Shown: positions 31,922 to 43,276 of the stretch, in pieces
How the letters are laid out: each line of letters starts with the position of its first letter
Numbering within the stretch: the stretch's first letter is position 1
Source: Craterostigma plantagineum
Taxonomy: Eukaryota > Streptophyta > Magnoliopsida > Lamiales > Linderniaceae
Length of the DNA stretch: 64,000 nucleotides
NCBI GenBank assembly: GCA_027422505.1
Contig: JAPQWV010000751.1
Span: 179,001 to 243,000, forward strand
Direction: 5' to 3'
Translations under genes and position numbers: made by a program
Notes under the pieces: model-generated
Database searches by the model: none
Seen by the model: only the letters and a program-made list of their open reading frames with translations
Told to the model about the DNA's origin: nothing

Positions 31922-32237
31922 AGTTTTTGGCAATTTTTCTCTCCTCCTATACCCATATTTGAGTTTTTTAATATTCATTACCTTATTTTTCTTACCAATT
32001 GACCCCTTAAATGCTACTAATTTCAAAATAAAATATTTTAACAAAATTTTATTATGTATTATTCTCTTATTACATGAAACATTTTTTGACAATTTTTCTC
32101 TCCTCCTATACCCATATTTGAGTTTATAATATTCATTACCTTATTTTTATGTCTTACCAATTGACCCCTAAATGATTTAAAAATAAAAATTTTAACAAAA
32201 TTTTATTATTTATTTTACTCTTTTATTACATGAATTT
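31922..32237. repeat. two-copy 159-bp tandem repeat
   Basis: CAATTTTTCTCTCCTCCTAT occurs at 31931 and 32090, followed in both by ACCCATATTTGAG, ATTCATTACCTTATTTTT and ACCAATTGACCCC. The pair sits in AT-rich DNA starting GATCAACTCCAACATG (about 31845), possibly the arm of a decayed DNA transposon. Confidence 0.7.
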
Positions 32238-32984
32238 TTTTTAAAAGAATATTACAAACTGCAATATTAAAATGCCGAGACTTGAAGACTATCTCTCTAT
32301 TGCTTGTACGGATTTTTTGATTTGCGTTTTAATGTGTCTTTAGGTCGTGTATTGTTTTCTAGTGTATTTATTTCTCTGGTTTTTCGTGCGTACGATTTTC
32401 TCATTTATATCATTAGTTTATTTCACATTTTCCCAATCAAATTTTAAAAATAGTTTGGTCTAATTTGTAATTTTAGTAAAATATGTGGGTGTTATTGACA
32501 TGAAATAAAAGTTGAAGTGGAAGTGAATATGCTGAGAATATTCTTTTGGATAATTTGAGAATGAGTTCAACCGTTGGAGAAGAATTACTATTTGATGTGA
32601 TAGACCTTTCAGAAATCCATAGGGTTGCACATGTCAGTTTGAATGTTGGTCCAACATTTGGATCAACATAGCATATGCCAGATTAGATTGTTACTGCTTT
32701 AATGTTCGGTTGGAGAAGAATTACTGCATTTTGAGTTTGAGAATGCGTTTGAGTTTGGAAACGGCTCAGCCGGAGGTAGGGTCCAGCGGCCGGAAGAGCA
32801 CCGCACGTCGCGCGGTGTCCGGTGCGCCCCCGGCGGCCCTTGAAAATCCAATTTCGAACTCTAAGTATGAAACAACAGAATACACGAAATTGCACCCAAA
32901 TCGACAAAAAAGATATTTACTGTAAATTGGGTTTGGGAATTGGTTTTACTATTGGAGATAGTCTAGTTATTGACATAATATATA

Positions 32985-33164
32985 CTAGTATGTTCAACAC
33001 GTATATTTTATATTTTGAATATTATATTTAAGTTATTCAAAAATAAAAATTAAAAATAAAGAAAAAATTATAATAAATTAAAATATTAAGGATAAAGTGG
33101 TTTAACCACGTGACAAACCAGTTGATTATTTTTAGACCCAAATCTTTTTATATAAGAATATAGA
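32985..33164 (-). mobile_element. Helitron-like element, minus strand
   Basis: On the minus strand it starts TCTATATTCTTATATAAA after an A and ends ACATACTAG before T (CTAG at 32985-32988). It shares ends and AT-rich body with the copies at 30.6 and 58.5 kb. The terminal hairpin is weak here. Confidence 0.45.
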
Positions 33165-33737
33165 TATTTATGAGAATTAATTATGACATTTCAAATATGA
33201 TTAGTGCTATTAATTCTCCATTAAATTTACGACTATTAATTAGTTATATATATTGCATATAAATATATGACATATAAATATAACAGTTTCGGTTTCGAAA
33301 CGTTGCCTAGGTCTAGATTGACGTGACTTGGGTTAGTTATTTGCCTTATGGTAGGCATTTGATTAGATTGACCATGGTTTTCGTCAAGACTTAGCACTTA
33401 ACTTGGTTGGTCCATTTGCCTAAGGCTTAGCATTCTTGGCCCACCTCCGAACCAACACTGACTTTTTGTCTCGAACTGCTACCGGTATATCTTGAAGGGT
33501 TATCTGAATACAAGACGAGAAAGAGGTCGTGAACCTAACCAAGTATATATTTTTCTTCTCATTATATTCAAATATTATTGCACTAATTTTTTTTTTGGCA
33601 ACTTGAGATTTTCCAATCAACCAGCTATGAATTTGAGATCATTGAGATCTCTAATTAAATTGAGATAATTGAGATCTCTAATTATATTGAATGAAAAGAT
33701 CTTCAATTTGAACTACCATGAATCTATCCATTCGTTC

Positions 33738-34104
33738 TAGGGCTGTCTGTACGGTACAAACCGTAGCGAACCGAACCGAACCGAAATTTTGGTTCGCCTA
33801 TTTTCAAAATCGAATGCCGAACTGAATTTTTCAGTTAGTTATTCGAGTTATACCGATTTTTTTCGGTTTGGTTTTTCCCTAAATAACCAAATTTTTAATA
33901 ATAAAAAAATTCAGTAATATTTAGATTACTACGTCTAATTTAATCATTTAAAGTATTAATATAATATAATATATTTTAATTTTACAATTTCGATAATTTG
34001 GTATACCGAAACAAATTTATCGAATTATCCATTTTTTTTGAAGAACTGAATACCGAATCGCAATTCGGGGTAGTTCAGTTTTCGATTACGTACACCGTCC
34101 CCTA
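33738..34104. mobile_element. hAT-type MITE
   Basis: Arms TAGGGCTGTCTGTACGGT and (inverse) TAGGGGACGGTGTACG enclose 367 bp. Flanks ATTCGTTC and ATTGGTTC form an 8-bp target duplication with one mismatch. Subterminal GAACCGAACCGAACC repeats resemble those of the MITE at 29763. Confidence 0.8.
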
Positions 34105-34486
34105 ATTGGTTCATTCATCTCCCTGCGGGAGTTTGCAAATAGGTACATTGTGCACCAATTTCGGACTAATTAAAAATTCGCCACGCAAGCATCAACTTAA
34201 AGGAAGACAACACTGTGGTGTGGGACCCACTCTTTACTCGGACCAATCCAACGCTGCCTAATTTTTTTTCCCTTCGGAACTACATTTGCAAGCCATGCAA
34301 AAAGGCACAACATTTTACAACGCTACAAAAGGGACACAACTCACACACACTTCCGATAAAATCGTGTGGTTTCTACAACGCAAAATTCCAACGCCCCAAA
34401 ATAGATCAGAAAATCGACCAAAACTTATCCTCCGTTTCTTCTTCTCCGACGGCCGAAGGAAACCCGCCAATCGATCTGAATCTAAC

Positions 34487-36358
34487 ATGGAGTTTGAGAA
34501 GGATGACGAAGCGCCGCCGCCGAGCAGCATTAGTATTAAAGAAACGCTTGGGTTTTTGATGGATAACACGGACGCGGCGAATAAGAGCGTCATCTCTTTG
34601 GGGATTGGAGACCCAACTGCGTATTCGTGCTTTCGGACATCATCGGCAGCTCAAGAGGCCGTCGCCGAGGCTCTGCTCTCTGCCAAGTTCAATGGCTACT
34701 CGCCTACGCCTGGCCTCCCTCAAACCAGAAAGTAAAACCTTTCGTATCCCTTTTTGCTCCCTTTTTTTGTTCAATTTTCCCATTTTCCTTCTGTTTGTCG
34801 GGGATTCTTTTTAATCCTTTGCATTGTTACGGAGAACCTCTAATTTGGTTTAGCATCTACCGCTTGCATGTATTATTGGTGGTTTAACTCTGTTTCAATC
34901 GTTTATTCAATCCCTTGAGATGCTTAATCTGATATTACTTATGTGTCTAAGAGCCTTCGATCGCCCAATTTGATGATATTTTCTCAACAGGGCGTTGGCC
35001 GAGTACCTATCCAATGATCTTCCATACAAATTACAAATCGACGATGTTTATGTGACGGCGGGTTGTACGCAAGCCATTGAGGTAACCTTATCGATTCTGG
35101 CCAAGCCAGGAAGTAATGTGCTTCTACCAAGGCCTGGTTTTCCAATATATGGGCTTTGCTCTTCGTTTAGAAATATCGAAGCTCGTTATTTCGATCTCAT
35201 CCCTGAAAATGGTTGGGAGGTTGACCTCAGCGCTGTGGAGCGTCTAGCTGATCGTAACACTGTTGCCATGGTTGTCATAAATCCCGGGAATCCTTGTGGG
35301 AACGTATATTCATATCAGCATCTCAAGAAGGTTTATATATGTGTGTTCATATCTGAGCAGTTTGATAATTAGTTGTAGTGAGAGATTTTTGACAGTGACG
35401 AATTGGCCTTAGATTGCAGAAACTGCAAAGAGGCTTGGCATAGTTGTGATTGCTGATGAGGTTTACGGTCACCTTGCCTTTGGGGATAATCCTTTCGTAC
35501 CAATGGGAACTTTCGGGTTTATCACGCCTGTAATAACGCTTGGATCCTTGTCCAAGAGATGGTTAGTCCCAGGTTGGAGATTAGGTTGGTTGGTCACTAA
35601 CGATCCCGGGGTTGTTTAAAAAGCCCGAAAGTAATGATCAATGTTTCTTAATCCCTTTTCTTTTTTCGTTGTGACCAAAAAATCTGAACTTTATCTCTTG
35701 TTTATCATAAATCATTGCGTTCTTCACACCACAACAGTTCATCGAGCGCCTTAAGAAGTATTTCGACATCTGTGGAGGGCCAGCGACGTTTATACAGAGC
35801 GCAGTCCCAGCAATTATCGAACAAACTCAAGATATGTTCTTCAAGAAAACCATAAACACGCTAAGGCGAACTTCTGATCTGTGCTGTCGAAGGGTTAGAG
35901 AGATCCCTTGCATCACATGTCCTTACAAACCACAGGGATCGATGGCTTTCATGGTAAGAACAGTCCTTCCTCCCCTTTTTGTTCATTTATATATGTATTT
36001 TTATGCTAAATAACTCCACTGACATAAAAGGTGAAGCTGAATGTTTCGATGCTGAAAGACGTGAGGGACGATATCGACTTTTGCCTCGAGTTGGCCAAGG
36101 AAGAATCTGTCATCATCCTTCCTGGTAAGAATGAGAGCTGTGTTATTAGACTCTTTTTTTTTTTCCGTTTTCGTTCGTTGGAATCTATGTTAGATTATGT
36201 GGATTCGATTTTGTCTTATATTTATCTTGGATTCTTTTTAAGGATCGGCCGTTGGGCTCAAGAATTGGCTTCGTATAACGTTTGCCGTCGAGCCTTCGTC
36301 GCTCGAAGCAGCTTTGGAGAGGCTGAAGGGCTTCTGTCGAAGGCATTCTCTCCAATAA
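34487..36358 (+). pseudogene. tyrosine/nicotianamine aminotransferase-like gene, one frameshift
   Basis: Class-I PLP aminotransferases of this group transaminate tyrosine or related amino acids and feed tocopherol, rosmarinic-type phenolic or siderophore pathways. Six exons are 34487-34731, 34991-35330, 35413-35630, 35738-35953, 36031-36124 and 36243-36358, all with GT-AG introns. Motifs: [50 protein letters not shown], the PLP-lysine box GSLSKRW (Lys243) and [15 protein letters not shown]. Exon 3 is 218 bases where 219 are needed. The reading frame breaks at the G run 35608-35611 and hits TAA a few codons later, while exon 4 and onward are in the expected frame. With one more base the product would be 409 residues, full length. 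The allele is either a pseudogene or carries an assembly error. Confidence 0.85.
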
Positions 36359-36844
<486 letters not shown>

Positions 36845-37654
36845 TTCCTCAATGGTAGGCTTTTTGGTGATTAGGTTAGAGAAAAACCTGATAGTTTGAG
36901 GTTTTTACCACGGTGGTTCGTAGGAGGTTTTTTGGTAGATTTAATATATCATACCTGGGTTTTCTTGCAGCTTTTTCTTTTTTTTTTTTACTTTTCTTAT
37001 CTCATCTACTAATATTTATTTATTAATATTTGTTTATATATTGATATTTATTTATATATTAATATTTTGTTTATATATTAATATTTATTGTTTTTTAACT
37101 AAAAAAATTTAATGCGTTAAAAGTGTTTATTTTTTATTTAACTTATTTACTTTTTCCTGCATTATTTATTTTTTATTAAATTTAAAAGTTAAATAATACG
37201 AAATATAATTATATATAAATAATTTTGAAAACTAGATAAAAAATAATGTGATGGTTTTTTAATACTTTATTTCCTTTTTATCATATATTAATATTTGTTT
37301 ATAAATTTATTAATTTTTTTATTTTTTACGAAAAAATTTTAATGTGTTAAAAATATTTATTTCTTCTATATTTTAAATAAATAAATAATATTTTTATTAT
37401 GTAATCGAATTATTTTATTAAATATAAAAAATTAAATAATATGAAATATAATTATTTATAAATTATTTTGAAAATTAGATAATATAATTGGTTAATTAAG
37501 TAAAATTAAATTAAATTAAAGGGTTCCCAATAAACCTACTTTTGGGTTTTATGGTTGGGGAGGGATTTTGTTTTGGAGGTAGAGGTTTTTTACTTTTGAG
37601 GTGGCGCCGACGCGGCACACAAAAAAACTATTTTTCGGGTTTAGCATTGAGGAA
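36845..37654. mobile_element. possible non-autonomous DNA transposon
   Basis: The left edge TTCCTCAATGGTAGG and the inverted right edge TTCCTCAATGCTAAAC form a 10-bp inverted repeat around about 810 bp. The interior is AT-rich and contains two related TATATTAATATTT blocks. No target duplication was recognised. Confidence 0.4.
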
Positions 37655-38137
37655 TGCGTTATAATGAGGTTCCTGATAATACCATTTCTTTAAAATATAG
37701 TTTACGAGAAAATCGTAACTGTTTTCCAACATTATAACAAAGAGTGAAGACGAATATTGACGTCGAGGCAATCGATGACTCATAGTCATACTTTGAATAC
37801 ACGGAAATGAAATAAGAGTACAATTCAGCCGCCGGCTTTCGTCGTATGCTGGGAAGCTTTCTTGCTAAGCTCCACCAGCTATGGAACAAAACTGACGGAA
37901 AGGAGATTCCATGTTGGGTGTAACCACCACCGTTTCTTACCTTTTCTTTTGTTTCCTTTTTTCTTTTTATCAATTTATAATAGTAATGGCGAAGACACTG
38001 CTTGAATTTTGTCTCATTAACAATCATTATCTCAATAAAGGGGTGCCGCTACCACGCCTACTTCAGCTTCATCTGAATTCAGCGAAGCCATTTCCCCTTT
38101 TGTCGTTTTACTTGTTTTTCAACACTTCCGACGAGCT

Positions 38138-39655
38138 ATGGCTGAACAGGTATCGTCCGACGAGATTTCTGGTAAAACCCTAAACCCTTTTTCCTACGTT
38201 TACTATGCTGAAAAGATCTGTTGAGTTGAATGATGGTGGTGTTGATTTGATGTACGAATTGTCGCAGCGGTTGAGGTAGAAGATGGTGGAGATTTCAAAG
38301 TTCATGTCTTTGGCTCATCGTCTGAGGTAACAGATAATCTCTAATTTCTTGCTATTACATTGTTTCTGCTTTCTACAAAAACCATCAGCATGTTTCTTCT
38401 CTGCTGGTATTGCTTGAAATCGAAAGTATTCTAACAAGTCGTTCAAATACTACTTCATCTTTGATTTGTTTCCTTACCATATGTTCTTACATCAATTGTA
38501 TTCCATTGTTACACCGCTCAGCTGCTTTCGAAACTGCAAGAGAAGTGGGCTGATAAGCCAAAACCCTATCCAGCGATGTATTCGAGCGAATTTGGGGGAA
38601 TCATTCTTGACCCAGAAATGATGGTCATACCCATAGACGACCACATGGTTCATCGAGGGCATGGCGTCTTCGACACTGCTATTCTCATCGATGGGTCTGT
38701 GTCCCTCCTTATCACCGATTACAAAACTAATCATCACTTTCAATTTTCTTCTCATTTCAAATGTTCCACTCACAGGCACCTATACGAGCTAGACGTCCAC
38801 CTCGATCGTTTCCTCAGATCAGCTTCGAAAGCCAAGATCGAATCTCCCTTTCCACGCGCCACCCTTCGAACAATCCTCATACAGCTATCAGCCTCTTCTC
38901 GGTGTCGCTCAGGGACACTTAGGTACTGGCTAAGTTCAGGGCCAGGGGACTTCTTACTATCTCCTAAAGGTTGTCCTAAGCCCGCCTTCTACGCAGTGGT
39001 GATCAAGCAAGACATCTCCCAGTGGAAGGAGGGCGTGAAAGTGATCACGTCGACCATTCCCATGAAGTCTCCCCTCTTTGCGACGATGAAGAACGTCAAC
39101 TACCTCCCCAACGTGCTAACCCAGATGGAGGCAGAGGAGAAGGGAGCTTTCGCCTCGATTTGGGTTGATGAAGAGGGTTATATAGCTGAGGGTCCTAACG
39201 TGAATGTGGCCTTCGTTACGCACGAGAATGAGCTTATACTGCCTTTCTTCGATAAGATTCTGAGTGGTTGCACGGCCATGAGGCTTCTTGCCTTAGCGCC
39301 CGTTTTGGTTGAGAATGGGCTTTTGAAGAGTGCGAGGACTGGGAACTTGACCGTGGAGGAAGGGAAGAATTGCAAGGAGATGATGTACGTTGGCAGCACT
39401 CTTCCTATAGTCCCCATAGTTTCTTGGGATGAAACGCCTATTGGAGATGGTAAGTCGCTAGATGACTACATTCTTGAAAACACATGAAGAAAAAAATGTC
39501 AGATTTTTTGGGAAAAGAAAAAAAAAAAAACCTTAACTTGATCTATGACTGTGGAAGGTAATGTGGGAGCATTGACAATGGCGCTTTCTGATTTACTATG
39601 GGAAGATATGGTTAGTGGGCCCGAGGGACAAAGGGTTCAAGTTCCATACGCGTAG
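38138..39655 (+). CDS. class-IV PLP aminotransferase (D-amino acid transaminase/ADC lyase-like)
   Basis: Fold-type-IV PLP enzymes include branched-chain and D-amino acid transaminases and aminodeoxychorismate lyase of folate synthesis. Five exons join in frame: 38138-38171, 38268-38326, 38522-38694, 38776-39449 and 39558-39655, giving 345 residues. The N terminus is short (AEQVSSDEISAVEVED), then VHVFGSSSE, PYPAMYSS and the family motif IPIDDHMVHRGHGVFDTA. The probable PLP lysine is in ATMKNVNYLPNVLTQMEAE. Other motifs are RYWLSSGPGDFLLSPKGCP, IAEGPNVNVAFV and LSGCTAMRLL. Arabidopsis relatives have a longer plastid-type N terminus in one paralogue and a short one like this in others, so a cytosolic location is possible. 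Which of the related reactions it performs cannot be told from motifs. Confidence 0.92.
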
Positions 39656-40574
39656 CAGAAGGGGAGCACTCACTCTCTTTGGCTTTGCTTTCTCTTTCGC
39701 GTTAAAATGCTGATTGTTTGTTGTTTATTACCAGTATTAAAGGCTAGTGTCTTTGTCCTGTGTTGATTGCCAAGTGTTTATGTGCGGGCGAATAAATCGT
39801 ACTCTGTTGACCTTCGTCATGACGCATGCCATTGATTTTCTTCTCTATTTATGCTTGTGCCCTTGTCTTGTTATGCTGCAACAAAATCAACTGTGTTGTG
39901 GTTTTAGGTCGAATTAGATGACGTTCATTTCTTACTAACAAGATTGTATGGTTCGTTCATTAGTTTCTTTGTTATTGAATGTGGTAGGCATTATCATTTT
40001 TGTGTTGAAATCGTTCTCTCGAGTGTGGTAGATATAGATAGATAAATAGACCTCGTGTGTTCAACTACACTAGTCAACTCAACCATTGTTACGTAGTAGG
40101 AAAGGAAGAAGCGTATTAGTTGGAATTTCATGTTTCATCGTTGACTTTTATTTCAACATGCGAAAAGGAAAACACTTCACAGACGACGCAAACTTTTTAT
40201 TTTTAATATACAGAAGAAAAAGGAAGACCCACACCGCACCATCAAATTTCAGGCTTTTCTTTAAATTTTGTTTTGCTTTCTTCGTTTTTCCCTTATTCAT
40301 CCCAATAGAAAGATGTGATCTCCGTATGGGTTGTTTCGTGGATAATACTACCGCAGATTTAAATATTTTCCTTTTCTTTGGCATTGCTCGACGTCTTGTA
40401 AAATGGGTTTGATTTACAAAACTCATCTCATTTTGAAAAAAAAAAAGAAAAAAAATAAGAAAGAAAGAAACACTTTTGGCAGCCAAAATGGAAATAATTG
40501 AGCCCACCTAACCAATCTAATCTAAAACTTTCACCAAACACCAAATTCCATCTACTACTCAGTCTCCCACCACT
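39656..40574. other. intergenic region
   Basis: Contains the 3' UTR of the class-IV aminotransferase and the upstream region of the glycosyltransferase. No further gene seen. Confidence 0.4.
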
Positions 40575-40582
40575 TATATTAA
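40575..40582 (+). promoter_or_regulatory. TATA box of the UGT gene
   Basis: TATATTAA, about 147 bases upstream of the ATG at 40722; the leader between is A/C-rich, as is common for plant 5' UTRs. Confidence 0.45.
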
Positions 40583-40721
40583 AACTTCCCCAAAACCAAA
40601 TCGAAACACTCATTACAGAACTTCAGTTTCGGTATACCATACAATACCCTCAAACGCACAAGACAATCAATCAATCAATCGATCGCACAAAAGCAGCAAA
40701 ATCAAGAAAGGGAAAAAAAAA

Positions 40722-42768
40722 ATGCCCGAGCCAAACAACAAGAAGCAGCAAAAGCTCCACATATCGATGTTCCCATGGATCGCCATGGGACACATAACGC
40801 CCTTCATCCACTTAGCCAACGAGCTCGCCGAACGCGGCCACAAAATCTCAATCCTACTTCCCAGCAAACCCCTCCAGCAATTGGGACACCACAATCACCA
40901 CCCAAACCTCGTGACCTTCCACGTCATCGCCATCCCTCAAGTCGACGGCCTCCCCGCCGGCGCGGAGACGGCGTCGGACATCGACATCAACCTGAAGAAT
41001 CCGCTGGCCAACGCCTTCGACGCCACCAAGCCTCAGGTTCGGAATTTGTTGGCGGAGCTCGGGCCCGACGTCGTCTTCTACGATTTCGCCGATTGGGTGC
41101 CTGAGATTGCGAGGGAATTAGGGTTTAAGACGGTGTGCTATAACGTCATATGTGCGTCGTGTTTGGCTATTGGGATTGTGCCCGCCCGCCACATACCCAA
41201 GGAAAGGTGCGATTTTTCAACTTTTTTCAGTTAATTATTTTTCATATATGTAATAATTTAGGCAGGATAGCATTAAAAGGACAAAAACTTAGGAGCCACA
41301 ATATACGGAACTTTCAAGTAAGTAGTCTATTATAGGGATATTATACGTCCAAATCCTAAATTTTATCGCAAAATTGCTTAATTTTGAAAGCCACTGCTGC
41401 CCGTATAACGATTAATGACTCCATTGAAATTCGTTGGAACCCTAAATTATACGCCAAAACCTTAATATTTAGGGTGAAATCGAAGTGTTAAATGCCACTA
41501 ATGCCACTGTCCGAATTTTTCGGAACCCTATATCAAATGCTAAACGGTGGAATTTGGGGCAAATTTAAGATTGTATGATTCCGCCATCTAAATTCGTCAA
41601 AAACCTATATTATACGACGAAACCCTATAATTTGATACAAAATCAAGGTTTAGTTATATAATTTCCTAAATTGCTTAATTTAATTTGAAAGTACGCCAGT
41701 ATAATATCACACCCTAAATTCGTTACTTCTTTAACCTCACCACTAAATTAGAGGACAAAAGAATAATAATCAAGCCATTTTTTTCCGTTAGTCGTGGCTA
41801 AACTAAAATTCAAGAAACCTGTTCGATCTGACCTAAAGACCCTTGCAAAAAAAAATCCAATTTTTTTTTTCAGACAGCTAACGTTGGAAGAGCTCATGGA
41901 GCCGCCCAAGGGCTACCCATCGTCCACAATAGTCCTCCGAGGCCAAGAAGCCCTGACCCTCTCCTTCATCGCCATGGACTACGGCTCGACGCGGTTCGAC
42001 CATCGAATCACCTCCGCAATGCAGAACTGCGACGCAATAGGCATACGGACCTGCCGAGAATTAGAAGGCCCGATGTGCGACTACCTCTCCGATCAGTACA
42101 AAAAGCCCGTCCTCCTAACGGGCCCAATCCTGCCCGGCCCGCCCACCGAGCCATTGGAAGAAAAATGGGAGAAATGGCTCAGCAAGTTCCCCAAAGGCTC
42201 GGTGGTCTACTGCGCCTTCGGCAGCCAAATGATACTGAAGAAGGAGCAGTTCCAAGAACTGTGCCTGGGATTCGAAATGACGGGCTTGCCCTTCTTCGTC
42301 GCCCTTTCGAAGCCCAACGGGGCGGAGACCATAGAGGAGGCGCTCCCCGAGGGATTCTCGGGCAGGGTCGGTGATCGAGGGGTGGTTTACGGAGGGTGGG
42401 TTCAGCAGGCTCAGCTGCTGAGCCACCCCTCGGTTGGGTGCTTCGTGAGCCACTGTGGGTTCGGGTCTATGTGGGAGTCTTTGCTGAGCGATAAGCAGAT
42501 CGTTTTGGTTCCAAGGCTGGCTGATCAGATACTGAACACGAGGCTCTTGGCCGAGGAGCTGAAGGTGGCCGTGGAGGTTAAGAGGGGAGATATGGGGTGG
42601 TTTTCGAAGGAGGATTTGAGTGGAGCGGTTAGGAGCGTGATGGACGAGGGGAGCGAGGTGGGTCGGGTCGTTAGGGAGAATCACGGGTCGTGGAGGGAGA
42701 GGCTCGCGGGTCGCGGGTATATGGATGGGTATGTTGATGGGTTCATTGAGCAGTTGTATGAGCTTTGA
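40722..42768 (+). CDS. UDP-glycosyltransferase, UGT79/91-like
   Basis: Family-1 UGTs move sugar from a UDP-sugar to small acceptors in the cytosol. The UGT79/91 group usually extends sugars already on flavonoids, anthocyanins or terpenoids. Two exons, 40722-41206 and 41874-42768, join in phase to a 459-residue protein. The catalytic His is in FPWIAMGHITPF (His24). The PSPG box starts GWVQQAQLLSHPSVGCFVSH and ends LVPRLADQ, with Gln last. Also seen are DIDINLKNPLANAFDATKPQ and GSVVYCAFGSQ. The intron contains several T-rich and CCCTAAATT-like stretches and no element. The open frame extends leftward of exon 2 to 41794, but this is intron. Acceptor and donor sugar are not predictable. Confidence 0.94.
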
Positions 42769-43276
42769 TTTGAGGGCTTTTTGCCATTTGATTATTGCAT
42801 GCGATGAGTTTGAGTTTGAGTTGAGTTTGGTGGAGTCTTAGGTTGTGAAATGTGAGATGGAATGTTGTCTGTAATGTTATACATTATTTTGCTAATTTTT
42901 TATTTTCTGGGACTTTGTTTTCGTATCTTTTAATAGCGTTTCTTCTCGGCGTGATCGATCAATCAATAGAACAAATAAAGCTATGTGCAATCAGAAACTA
43001 CTTCACTTTGCGAATGGCCAAAATATTAATCCTTAGATTACGATTGTTATATAAGCAATCAGAAACTACTTCTTCACTTTGCTTAAGTTTTCAGTATGCC
43101 CTTCGAATCATGTGCAAGTCAATCTTCTAACACTTGGTTTAGACACCATGTGTCTTGCTTGGTAACGAAGCTTATGTGCTGTTTAACGTCACATGCATGT
43201 AATAAAACTCCAATCAAGATTCATCAAAGTGCCTCATCATCACACTGCAAAGAAGGCGTAGTTCAAAATCAAAAAG
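42769..43276. other. intergenic region
   Basis: 3' UTR of the UGT and short upstream region of the next gene. An imperfect repeat CAATCAGAAACTACTTC occurs at about 42988 and 43059. Confidence 0.4.

Noticed and set aside
41794..41873. N-terminal extension of UGT exon 2 starting at an ATG
   Set aside because: It is intron sequence; the T-rich tract and CAG acceptor at 41871-41873 mark the exon start and the phase fits exon 1.
42115..42684. Minus-strand 189-codon frame over UGT exon 2
   Set aside because: Shadow of the UGT coding strand.
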